Assembly (NCBI GenBank): GCA_910578965.1
Contig: CAJTSP010000036.1
Span: 1-20,989 of the forward strand
Source: an uncultured Oscillospiraceae bacterium
GTDB lineage: Bacteria > Bacillota > Clostridia > Oscillospirales > Ruminococcaceae
Direction: 5' to 3'
DNA length: 20,989 nucleotides
Shown: positions 8,104-15,176 of the stretch, piece by piece
Layout: every line of letters begins with the position of its first letter
Position numbering within the stretch: the stretch's first letter is position 1
Made by a program: the position numbers and the translations under genes
Notes under the pieces: model-generated
What the model was told of the DNA's origin: nothing
The model's database searches: none
Seen by the model: the letters and a program-made list of their open reading frames with translations, nothing else

Positions 8104-8128
8104 GCGGCGCAGCCCGCCCCCCTCCCGC

Positions 8129-8157
8129 TTGACAAGCCGGGCAGGGGCCGGTATCAT
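8129..8157 (+). promoter_or_regulatory. Predicted strong promoter of the alaX-trmB unit
   Basis: Consensus TTGACA (8129-8134), a 17-base spacer and TATCAT (8152-8157). Transcription would start near 8164, leaving a GC-rich leader of about 110 nt before the ATG at 8275. I see no T-box or other riboswitch core in that leader. Confidence 0.75.
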
Positions 8158-8274
8158 AATTTTAAGCAGTGGGCCGGGGCCTGCCCAGGCGGCCCTGGCG
8201 GCCCGCTGCGCTACAGCTTGCGCCGGGATACGCCCCCTGCGGGCGCACCGGCCGAGAGAAGGGTGCTGTTTCGT

Positions 8275-9459
8275 ATGATGAACGCGTTACGTTGCGAAAC
8301 CCGGAGGCTCTATTACGAGGACGCCGAGATGATCCATTTTACCGCGCAGGTGCTCAGTTGCGAGCCTGCAGGGGACGGCTGGCTCGTAGCCTTGAACGCA
8401 ACCGCCTTTTACCCCGAAGGGGGCGGGCAGCCGGCCGATCACGGGACCCTGGGCGGGGTGCAGGTGCTGGACGTACACGAAAAGGCCGGCCGCATCCTGC
8501 ACCTGACCGACGGCCCGCTCGCGGTGGGCGAAGAGGTATCCGGGGATATCGACCCGGTGCGCCGGGTGGAGATGATGCAGCAGCACACCGGCGAGCACAT
8601 CCTCTCGGGTATTCTGCACCAGCTTTTCGGGGCCGAAAATGTGGGCTTCCATATTGGGGAAGAGACGGTAACCATCGATACCAGCATCCCGATTTCGGCC
8701 GAGAAGCTGGCTGAAGCGGAATACCAGGCCAATGTCATCATCTGGGCGGACATGCCGGTGCGGATTTCGTGGCCTGAGCCCAAGGCCCTGGCCGCCATGG
8801 AATACCGCAGCAAAAAGGAGCCGGAGGGCCCGGTGCGGATTGTGGAGATCGAGGGGGCCGACCGCTGTGCCTGCTGCGGTATCCATATGGACCGGGCAGG
8901 GCAGGTGGGGCTTATCAAGGTGCTGAGCCTGCAAAACTATAAGCGCGGCAGCCGCATTGCCATCGCCTGCGGGCGGCGCGCCCTGACCGATTACCGCATC
9001 AAATGCGCCGAGCAAAACGAGGTCAGCGTGCTGCTGAGCGCAAAGGCTAACCGGATTTCCCCGGCCGTGCACCGGCTTGCAGAAGAAAATGAGGCGCTCA
9101 AAGCGCGGCTTGCGGCGGCCGAAAACAAGCTGTTTGCCTGCCTTGCCGCGGGCACGGGGCCCGGCGAGGCCCCGCTGCTGCTCTGCGAGGGCCTTGCGCC
9201 GGACGGGGTACGGCGGCTCTGCGCCGCCCTGTGCGAAAAAACATCCGCCCCCTGCGCCGCCCTCAGCCCAAGTCCCCAGGGCGGGTATTTCTACGCGCTG
9301 GGCCAGGCCGGCGGGGCCGATGTACGCCCCCTGGGCAGGGCCTTGAACGAGGCATTTTGCGGGCGGGGCGGCGGCAAGCCCGGGCTGGTGCAGGGCAGCC
9401 TCGCGGCCGAGGGGCTTGAGAAGGTAAAGGCCTTTTGGAAGGAGCATACCGCCCCATGA
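8275..9459 (+). CDS. AlaX-type alanyl-tRNA editing protein with DHHA1 domain
   Basis: Freestanding trans-editing enzyme that hydrolyses mischarged tRNA(Ala) (Ser- or Gly-tRNA), related to the editing half of AlaRS. 394 aa, the long AlaX form. The N-terminal beta-barrel (about 11-95) contains FYPEGGGQPADHG. The zinc site is formed by H104 and H108 in QQHTGEHILSG plus C200 and H204 in CACCGIH. A predicted coiled region (263-287) leads to a C-terminal DHHA1-like domain with GGGKPGLVQGS (365-375). ATG 8275, or the adjacent 8278, fits the family N-terminus RLYYEDAEM; the putative GAGAAGGG ribosome binding site is about 11 bases away, somewhat far. The stop codon overlaps the trmB start (ATGA), so the two are translationally coupled. 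Confidence 0.92.
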   Translation: MMNALRCETRRLYYEDAEMIHFTAQVLSCEPAGDGWLVALNATAFYPEGGGQPADHGTLGGVQVLDVHEKAGRILHLTDGPLAVGEEVSGDIDPVRRVEMMQQHTGEHILSGILHQLFGAENVGFHIGEETVTIDTSIPISAEKLAEAEYQANVIIWADMPVRISWPEPKALAAMEYRSKKEPEGPVRIVEIEGADRCACCGIHMDRAGQVGLIKVLSLQNYKRGSRIAIACGRRALTDYRIKCAEQNEVSVLLSAKANRISPAVHRLAEENEALKARLAAAENKLFACLAAGTGPGEAPLLLCEGLAPDGVRRLCAALCEKTSAPCAALSPSPQGGYFYALGQAGGADVRPLGRALNEAFCGRGGGKPGLVQGSLAAEGLEKVKAFWKEHTAP

Positions 9460-10223
9460 GGATGCGCTTTAAGCCCTATGCGCGCGAGGAGCTGCTGGCC
9501 TGCCCCTTTTATGCAGCCGCCCCGCTTGCAAACCGGGGCGGCTGGCAGGGGCGGTTTGCCCGGCCGGGCCAGCCGATGCAACTGGAGCTTGGCTGCGGCA
9601 AGGGCGGCTTTTTAGCGGCCCTTGCCAGCGCCCACACCGAGGTCAACTACCTGGGCATCGACATCACCGACAAGGTGCTGGTGCTGGCCAAGCGTAAGAT
9701 CGAGGCGGCCTACGCCCAAAAGGGCCTTGCGCCGGACAATGTACAGATCATGGGCCTGGACATTGAGCGGATCGCGGGGGCTTTTAGCCCAAAGGACGCT
9801 GTCTCACGCATCTATATCAATTTTTGCAACCCCTGGAACCGCAAGGCCGGCCATAAAAAGCATCGGCTTACCCATACCCGCCAGCTAACAGCCTACCGGG
9901 CTTTTTTGCAGGACGGCGGCGAGGTGTATTTCAAAACCGACGACGGGCCCCTCTTTGACGATAGCCTGGCCTATTTTGCCGAGGCGGGCTATGATGTGGT
10001 ATGGCAGACCCGGGACCTGCATGCAAACGAGCCGGCCTGGAACATCCGCACCGAGCACGAGGCAATGTTTACGGCCGAAGGCATCCCCACCAAGGCGCTG
10101 ATCGCCCAAAAGCGGGCGGTAAGCGAGGCGGAGCTGGCCGCCGGGCTTGCAAGGCGAGCGGCCATCGAAAAAGCGGCCGCCGCGGCCCGGCGGGCGGCCG
10201 CAGGGCAGGAGGCCGGCGGATAA
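9456..10223 (+). CDS. trmB: tRNA (guanine-N7-)-methyltransferase
   Basis: SAM-dependent enzyme that forms m7G46 in the tRNA variable loop. 255 aa. The start at 9456 gives MRMRFKPYAREEL, the typical TrmB N-terminus; the ATG overlaps the stop of the preceding gene by four bases. Class I methyltransferase motif I is ELGCGKGGFL (44-53), followed by GIDITDKVL. The conserved C-terminal block is INFCNPWNRKAGHKKHRLTH (121-140), corresponding to NFSDPWPKKRHxKRR in E. coli-type enzymes; the Asp to Asn change appears to occur in other Clostridia. FKTDD (159-163) and NIRTEHE (196-202) match family sites. About 30 C-terminal residues are Ala/Arg-rich and lie beyond the catalytic domain. Confidence 0.93.
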   Translation: MRMRFKPYAREELLACPFYAAAPLANRGGWQGRFARPGQPMQLELGCGKGGFLAALASAHTEVNYLGIDITDKVLVLAKRKIEAAYAQKGLAPDNVQIMGLDIERIAGAFSPKDAVSRIYINFCNPWNRKAGHKKHRLTHTRQLTAYRAFLQDGGEVYFKTDDGPLFDDSLAYFAEAGYDVVWQTRDLHANEPAWNIRTEHEAMFTAEGIPTKALIAQKRAVSEAELAAGLARRAAIEKAAAAARRAAAGQEAGG

Positions 10224-10342
10224 ACGGCCTAAAAGGGCCCGACAAAACAGCGTATTACAGAGGCGGAAAGGCGGGCAAAAAAGGAGACGGCTGCGGCGTT
10301 GAGGGCTGCGACCGTTCATGGCCTAAAAAAGGGGGAACATCC

Positions 10343-11197
10343 ATGGCCCTGACCATCAACCTTTACGACATTTTCTGGTTTTTTATGATTTATGCGTTCC
10401 TTGGCTGGTGCGCGGAGGTGGCCTTTGTAGCCGTAAACACCGGCGAGCTGGTTAACCGGGGCTTTTTGAACGGTCCGGTCTGCCCCATTTACGGCGCAGG
10501 CATGGTGCTGGTGCTGCTGTTTACCGCCCCCCTGGCAAAAAACCTCTTTTTGCTCTTTTTGGGCGGCATGGCGGTGGCCAGCGCGCTGGAATTTGCCACC
10601 GGCTGGGCCCTTAAAAAGCTCTTTCACACCTCCTGGTGGGATTATTCCGACAAGCCCTTTAACCTGGGCGGGTATATCTGCCTTTCCTTTAGCATCCTGT
10701 GGGGGCTGGGGGTGGTGGCAGTCGTGCGGCTGCTGCACCCGATGATCGCCGGGCTGGTGGCGGCGGTGCCGCACCGGCTGGGGCTCGCGCTGGCGGCGCC
10801 CTGCAGCCTGGTGTTTTTGGCCGACACGGCGGTGACCGTGCGCACGATTGTTGGCCTAAACCGCAGCCTGGGCGAGCTGGACCGGGTGGCCGAGGCCCTG
10901 CACAAGGGCAGCGACGCCATGGCCCTGCGGCTGGGCAGCGCGGCCCTTGCGGCGGACGAGGAGCTGGACGAGGGCAAGGAAAAACTTTCTGCTGCCCTAA
11001 GCGAGGGCCGGCAGAAGCTGGCCGGCGGGCGGGCTGAGCTGGAGGCAAGGCGGGACCTGCTCCGCGGTCAGGTTTTGGACACCCGCCTGTTTGGCGCTGC
11101 GCGGCTGCTGCGGGCCTTCCCCGCGATGAAGCATGTGCAGCATAAGGAGCGGCTGGAAGAGCTGCAGCAGAGGCTGCGCGCCCGGCTGGGGCGCTGA
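10343..11197 (+). CDS. PF06541-family membrane protein (putative ABC transporter type IV / CmpB)
   Basis: Integral membrane protein of 284 aa. The N-terminal domain (about 7-170) has four or five hydrophobic segments and the family motifs FLGWCAEV (19-26), NRGFLNGPVCPIYG (38-51), FHTSWWDYS (94-102) and FNLGGYIC (106-113). Residues 175-284 form a charged cytoplasmic tail rich in Glu, Arg, Leu and Ala, probably helical or coiled coil. The family is widespread in Firmicutes, is annotated as a putative ABC transporter permease and has no firmly established function. ATG 10343 is preceded by AAAAGGGGGA at good spacing. It lies 119 bases after trmB in the same orientation. No ATPase partner is adjacent. 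Confidence 0.85.
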   Translation: MALTINLYDIFWFFMIYAFLGWCAEVAFVAVNTGELVNRGFLNGPVCPIYGAGMVLVLLFTAPLAKNLFLLFLGGMAVASALEFATGWALKKLFHTSWWDYSDKPFNLGGYICLSFSILWGLGVVAVVRLLHPMIAGLVAAVPHRLGLALAAPCSLVFLADTAVTVRTIVGLNRSLGELDRVAEALHKGSDAMALRLGSAALAADEELDEGKEKLSAALSEGRQKLAGGRAELEARRDLLRGQVLDTRLFGAARLLRAFPAMKHVQHKERLEELQQRLRARLGR

Positions 11198-11220
11198 GGC
11201 GGCTTTGGGGTTTTTGCTTT

Positions 11221-11248
11221 TTGACAAAGTTGGCAGGCTTGATAAAAT
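11221..11248 (+). promoter_or_regulatory. Near-consensus orphan promoter
   Basis: A perfect TTGACA (11221-11226), a 16-base spacer and TAAAAT (11243-11248). No credible gene follows in the next 250 bases on this strand; instead there is a terminator at 11450-11493. Confidence 0.6.
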
Positions 11249-11254
11249 CGCTCT

Positions 11255-11493
11255 GGCCGGCGGCATCTGCCTATTCCCTCCCTCACCGGGCTCCTCCAAA
11301 GCCGCGCTTGCCGGCCGGGCAGATACCTTCTCTGGCATCCTTTTTTCACCATCAGCGCAAGCTTCGATTGGCCGTGCCGTCCCTATACGGCATAGTGGTC
11401 CTGCGCTTTTTGATGCTTATCCGCAATTTTGTCTCAAGCGCAGAGAAGGGCGAGCGGGGCAGCCCCAAAAAGGGTTGCCCCGCTCGCTTTTTT
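11255..11493 (+). ncRNA. Candidate small RNA, about 235 nt
   Basis: Delimited only by the orphan promoter at 11221-11248 and the intrinsic terminator at 11450-11493. There is no ribosome binding site with a plausible frame between them. Internal complementary segments (ATCTGCC with GGCAGAT; CTAT with ATAG) allow structure, but I recognise no known family: no T-box, riboswitch or SRP core, and 6S-like closure is not convincing. The terminator might instead serve the upstream membrane-protein gene. Confidence 0.3.
11450..11493 (+). terminator. Strong Rho-independent terminator
   Basis: A 12-bp perfect stem (11450-11461 with 11476-11487), extended by a few inner pairs to a short A-rich loop, is followed by TTTTTT (11488-11493). 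The T-run is only on the plus strand. It ends the orphan transcript, or the PF06541 gene 250 bases upstream. Confidence 0.9.
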
Positions 11494-11538
11494 GCACACG
11501 CTCTGCAACGCGCCCTTTTTTCTTGCCATTTCCCCTTT

Positions 11539-11573
11539 CCCGGCAAAATCCTGCTCCGCTGGCTTTTGCCGGG
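11539..11573. repeat. Inverted repeat, 10-bp arms, downstream of the catabolic operon
   Basis: CCCGGCAAAA (11539-11548) and TTTTGCCGGG (11564-11573) flank a 15-nt loop. In the minus direction it lies about 60 bases beyond the last operon gene and is followed by AAAGGGG, so it is not a classical terminator for that strand. It may protect the 3' end of the operon mRNA. Confidence 0.5.
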
Positions 11574-11634
11574 GAGCCGGTTTTCTATAGATGTACGTTT
11601 ATATGCATGGAAGCGGGCTGTTGACGGGTGCAAT

Positions 11635-12753
11635 TTATCCGAAATAACGGTTGTACTCCTCCATGAGCGCATAAAAGCCGGGCTTTGGCGTACCGTCTGT
11701 TCGAATGCAGCCCCAGGCGCATTCCGAGGGGCAGTCCGGCTCGCCGCACTGCCAGCAACGCTCCTGATCCTGCCACTGGAAGAACAGATCCCCGATGCAG
11801 TGCTCGTTCTCGGCAAAGATTTTCACACAATGGCGGATATATTCTGCCTGAAGTTCTTCGGTATGGTCCTTCCCCATCCATTTTTCCATACCAGGTGCGT
11901 CCCAGTCCTTCCATCGGCACACGTCCGAATTAAAATGACGGTTCCGGTCGCTTTCGGGCCTCGGTTCCCCGCGCTGCATTGTGGAGTATCCCCACTCCGA
12001 AATAAGAACCGGCTTGCCTGTGACACGGTGCGCGTCATCAATATACTGATGCCAGTATTCCGGCCGTCCCGGCATCCAGCTCCCAAAGTAGGCGTCCAGC
12101 CCGATGATATCAAAAGGTGAATTCTCAATGCAAAAGGTGCGCTCCAGCATTTCTGCCGCTGCAGGATGGACGCTATGGGTCTTGCCGGGCTGGCCGAGCT
12201 TGTCCAAACCTGCCAGATTTGTAATACACTTTGCCTGGGGGTTGCCTGCCTTGATGCCGCGCGCCGCCGTCAGAAGCCAGCGGATATTCTGCTCCGGGTC
12301 GAGCCGTCCTCGAAACACATCCGTATCGTTCTCGTTGCCGATCTGCCAGTACCTTACACGTTCTGCGTTGTCCTGCGCCATGAATTTGCAGCACTCAAAG
12401 AGCTGTCTGTAATACCGCTCCTCCTCCGGGCTTCCCATCCATTCCGGCGCATGGATCACACAGCTTACCGCCCCTGTATTGTCCACCATATACTGGCTGT
12501 CGTTTGTCACTGTGCCCATTGTCTCAATGCCGTTCTGGGCATACAGCTCTGCTACGGCCTTAAAATCCTTGTATGCCTCCTGCTGAATTTGCTTTTCAGC
12601 ATCCGCAAACGGGTAGCCGCAGAAGGCGCGCACGATCCGGAGCCCGGCACGGTGCATTAGCTCAAAATTTTTCCTGCTTCTTCCAAAGCTGCTGCATCGA
12701 GTCTCGGGCGAGACGATAGGGATTGTTGTGCCGACAAGATATTCCCTTTTCAT
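11635..12753 (-). CDS. Clan GH-A-like glycoside hydrolase, paralogue B
   Basis: Predicted cytoplasmic (beta/alpha)8-barrel glycosidase-like protein of 372 aa, with no signal peptide. The strand-4 motif YWQIGNEND places the candidate acid/base at E141 after N140; the strand-7 motif VLISEWGYS places the candidate nucleophile at E253. This Asn-Glu/Glu pair is typical of clan GH-A. Near the C-terminus a Cys-rich block (C333, C336, C341, C345, C349; CWQCGEPDCP then WGC) could bind a metal. It is a clear paralogue of the gene 12 bases upstream, sharing FGSW, FNSDVCR-KDW and FFQWQD. Start 12753 follows GGGGGG. It is the last gene of the operon, and I cannot assign a numbered GH family. Substrate unknown; context suggests cleavage of an imported glycoside. 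Confidence 0.75.
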   Translation of the reverse strand: MKREYLVGTTIPIVSPETRCSSFGRSRKNFELMHRAGLRIVRAFCGYPFADAEKQIQQEAYKDFKAVAELYAQNGIETMGTVTNDSQYMVDNTGAVSCVIHAPEWMGSPEEERYYRQLFECCKFMAQDNAERVRYWQIGNENDTDVFRGRLDPEQNIRWLLTAARGIKAGNPQAKCITNLAGLDKLGQPGKTHSVHPAAAEMLERTFCIENSPFDIIGLDAYFGSWMPGRPEYWHQYIDDAHRVTGKPVLISEWGYSTMQRGEPRPESDRNRHFNSDVCRWKDWDAPGMEKWMGKDHTEELQAEYIRHCVKIFAENEHCIGDLFFQWQDQERCWQCGEPDCPSECAWGCIRTDGTPKPGFYALMEEYNRYFG

Positions 12754-12765
12754 TTCAGATCCCCC

Positions 12766-13899
12766 CTATGCGTTGTATTCCCGGATGAACTGCTTCAGCG
12801 CAAAATAGCCCGGCTTGGGGCGCCCCTCTTTGTCGATACAGCCCCAGGCGGTTTCGGCGGGGCAGTCCTCGGCGCCGCACTGCCAGCACTGCGCCATATC
12901 CTGCCATTGGAAAAAGAGATTGCCGATGCAATGGGGGTGGCTCGCAAAAATCTTAAGGCATTCTGTGATATAGTTCGCCTGCATTTCCTCCGAATGATCC
13001 ACCCCAAGCCACTTGACCGTATTGTTTTTGTCCCAATCTTTATAACGGCACACATCCGAATTGAAGCGGCGGTTTTGATCCTCTGCGGGGCGGGGCGCGC
13101 CGCGCTGCAGGGAGGAATATCCCCACTCGTTGATGATGACCGGCCTGCCGGACACCGCGTGGGCACGGTCGATGTAGGCGGTCCAGTTCTCCGGGCCGCC
13201 GTCTGCCCAGGAGCCAAAATAGCCGTCCAGACCAATGTAATCAAAATAGCTGTCCTTGCAGCGGTACAATTCCCGGATAAGCTTTTCCGCATAGGGGTGT
13301 ACGTCGGCAAGGTTGCTGCCCCGTTCTTTCCGATCGCCAATCTCATAGGAGCCTGCAAGGTTGATCCCGCAGACAGCGCCGGGATTGACCTGTTTCACCC
13401 CACGCGCCAGCGTCTGCAGGTAGCGGACGTTCTGCTCGTGGGTAAGGGAACCGCGGAAGGCGTCCAAATCGTTCTCGTTGCCGATCTGCCAATAGCGCAC
13501 CATGCCCGCCACATCCTCTGCCATCCGCTGGGCGGCCTTGCCGAGCACCTCGTAGTACAGGTCCCCGTCATAGCCGCCCATCCAGCCGGGATAGCATCGT
13601 ACGCAGCTTACCATTCCGTCTTTGTCTACGCGGCTTTGTTCCGCCGTGCCGATCGCCGCCATCGTCTCGATGCCGTTTTTGTGGTACAGGCGTACACAGT
13701 CCAATGCGCGCGTATACTCTGCGGACAGCTCGCTCATGCCCTCATCCGCAAACGGGAACGGCAGGATCGTGCGGGCCAGCATCAGCCCGGCCTCCTTCAT
13801 CAGCCGAACGCATTCCTCCGAGTGTGCAAAGGCGTTGGGCCCGTTGCCCTCAACCGGCGTAATGGGTGTCGTCGTCCCGAAAATATGCTCTTTTTTCAT
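12766..13899 (-). CDS. Clan GH-A-like glycoside hydrolase, paralogue A
   Basis: Predicted cytoplasmic (beta/alpha)8-barrel protein of 377 aa, without signal peptide. RYWQIGNENDLD gives the candidate acid/base E142 (with N141), and VIINEWGYS the candidate nucleophile E258. The C-terminal Cys block is C338, C341, C346 and C354 (CWQCGAEDCP then AWGC). Compared with paralogue B it lacks the extra Cys at B's position 345 (Thr here). ATG 13899 was chosen because AAAGGAG sits six bases upstream; an in-frame ATG at 13932 lacks support. It lies 49 bases after the dehydratase and 12 before paralogue B, so it belongs to the operon. Family: distant clan GH-A relative (GH5/39/53-like by motif), not assignable by eye. 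Confidence 0.75.
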   Translation of the reverse strand: MKKEHIFGTTTPITPVEGNGPNAFAHSEECVRLMKEAGLMLARTILPFPFADEGMSELSAEYTRALDCVRLYHKNGIETMAAIGTAEQSRVDKDGMVSCVRCYPGWMGGYDGDLYYEVLGKAAQRMAEDVAGMVRYWQIGNENDLDAFRGSLTHEQNVRYLQTLARGVKQVNPGAVCGINLAGSYEIGDRKERGSNLADVHPYAEKLIRELYRCKDSYFDYIGLDGYFGSWADGGPENWTAYIDRAHAVSGRPVIINEWGYSSLQRGAPRPAEDQNRRFNSDVCRYKDWDKNNTVKWLGVDHSEEMQANYITECLKIFASHPHCIGNLFFQWQDMAQCWQCGAEDCPAETAWGCIDKEGRPKPGYFALKQFIREYNA

Positions 13900-13948
13900 G
13901 GTTTTCTCCTTTCCATGGGGCATCCATCTCAAAAATTACGGCTCTTTT

Positions 13949-15163
13949 TCAGGGCCGGACCGCCGTCCCGTCCGGCAGGCGGGCAAGCAGCCAGCCCGGC
14001 TCCCGGTATGCGCAGGGATACCGCAGTGCCAGCTCCTCATTCAGCTCGATGCCGAAGCCCGGCTTGCCGTTTGCATACAGGTAACCATCCCGTACCTGCG
14101 GCGCGCCCCGGAAGATTTCCTCCTCCAGTGCGGAAAAGCCAAAAAACTCCTGGACCCCAAAATTGGGGCTGGCGAGATCCAGGTGGAGCTGCGCCGCAAC
14201 GCCCACCGGGGTAATGTCGTTCGGCCCATGCCACGCGGTCCTTACGCCAAATGCGTCACAGAAATGGGCCAGCTTGATGGCGGGGGTGAGCCCCCCGATC
14301 ATGCTGATGTGGCAGCGGATAAAATCAATCGCGTGATCCGCGACAAGCCCCTTCCATTCCATCGGGTTCACAAAAAGCTCACCCATTGCGATCGGGGTGG
14401 TGCAAACCTCCCGCAGGGCAGAAAACCAGCGGATCTGCTCGGTGGGCAGGACATCCTCAAGATAGAATAGCCCAAACGGCTCCATTTCCTTGGCAAAGCG
14501 AACCGCGTCCCCCGCCGCAAGCCTCTCGTGGACATCATGTAACAGCTCGATCTCCTCCCCAAGGTCTACCCGGAGCCGCTCGAAGAGGTTCAGCGTCGTG
14601 CGCATATACTGCTTAGGGTCATAGTATGCCCCCCCGGGCGCGTGCTCCGGCTTGCAGAAGGCCTGCTCTCCGCCGCCCATTGCACCTCCATAGACCCCCT
14701 GCTGGCACCGGACATAGCGGAAGCCCTGCTCTGCAAAGGCGCGGACATTCTCCTCGACCTCCTCGGGGCAGCAGCCGTCGGCATGCCGGTATACGGCGGC
14801 CGCCTCCCGGCATTTGCCGCCCAGCAGCTCGTAGACAGGCATCCCGGCCATCTTGCCCTTGATATCCCACAGCGCCTGGTCCAGGCCGGAGATTGCGTTG
14901 TTGTAGATGGGGCCGTTCCGCCAATAGCCGCTGCCCATCGCGGTCTGCCATATGTCCTCGATCCCGTTTACGCGCTTTCCCTCAAATAGCGGCGCGATAA
15001 ACTCGCGGACGGTCGTCGTCACGGCGGCATAGCGCTGCGTATATGTGGCGCACCCCAGGCCGTACAGGCCCGGCTGATTTGTGTCCACCTTTACAAGCAC
15101 AAGGTTGACGCCGTTAGGGGCTGTTTCAATCGCTTTGATTTTTGTAATTTTTACATCATTCAT
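13949..15163 (-). CDS. Enolase-superfamily acid-sugar dehydratase, ManD/RspA family
   Basis: Predicted Mg2+-dependent dehydratase converting an aldonate (such as mannonate or gluconate type) to a 2-keto-3-deoxy-aldonate. 404 aa, the ManD length. Metal ligands are D210 (LLHDVHERL), E236 (FYLEDVLP) and E262 (AMGELF). H212 and H312 (in AWHGPND) are the expected acid/base residues. Family features include YWRNGPIYNNAISGLDQALWDIKGKMAGMPVYELLGG read as consecutive blocks from residue 80, and NFGVQEFFGFS (334-344). In the 150s loop, Arg (R152) is kept but the Tyr expected 12 residues later is Gly, in a Gly-rich stretch. ATG 15163 follows GAGGG; a longer frame upstream overlaps the dehydrogenase gene and lacks family similarity. 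The exact substrate is not predictable. Confidence 0.85.
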   Translation of the reverse strand: MNDVKITKIKAIETAPNGVNLVLVKVDTNQPGLYGLGCATYTQRYAAVTTTVREFIAPLFEGKRVNGIEDIWQTAMGSGYWRNGPIYNNAISGLDQALWDIKGKMAGMPVYELLGGKCREAAAVYRHADGCCPEEVEENVRAFAEQGFRYVRCQQGVYGGAMGGGEQAFCKPEHAPGGAYYDPKQYMRTTLNLFERLRVDLGEEIELLHDVHERLAAGDAVRFAKEMEPFGLFYLEDVLPTEQIRWFSALREVCTTPIAMGELFVNPMEWKGLVADHAIDFIRCHISMIGGLTPAIKLAHFCDAFGVRTAWHGPNDITPVGVAAQLHLDLASPNFGVQEFFGFSALEEEIFRGAPQVRDGYLYANGKPGFGIELNEELALRYPCAYREPGWLLARLPDGTAVRP

Positions 15164-15176
15164 AACACTGTTTCCC

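Larger units (their letters stand above)
11198..11634. other. 437-bp gene-free boundary between the housekeeping block and the catabolic operon
   Basis: The convergent flanking genes end at 11197 (plus) and 11635 (minus). Inside are a plus-strand promoter (11221-11248), a structured stretch including ATCTGCC/GGCAGAT complementary segments and a CTAT-ATAG hairpin, a strong plus-strand terminator (11450-11493) and an inverted repeat (11539-11573). Open frames crossing it lack ribosome binding sites and natural composition, so I do not call a gene. Confidence 0.6.

Noticed and set aside
8158..8274. Possible T-box or other riboswitch in the leader of the alanyl-tRNA editing gene
   Set aside because: No GGUGG-type T-box core, specifier loop or leader terminator is visible; the leader is merely GC-rich.
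11539..11573. Inverted repeat as the terminator of the catabolic operon
   Set aside because: In the operon's direction it is followed by AAAGGGG instead of a T-run.
11221..12120. Plus-strand open frame of 299 codons starting beside the orphan promoter
   Set aside because: It runs through the terminator and antisense through the GH-like gene, has an unnatural composition and no proper ribosome binding site. The apparent start lies inside the promoter.
12907..14470. Plus-strand open frames of 435 and 282 codons over the GH-like and dehydratase genes
   Set aside because: They are antisense to genes with clear catalytic motifs and are themselves motif-free.
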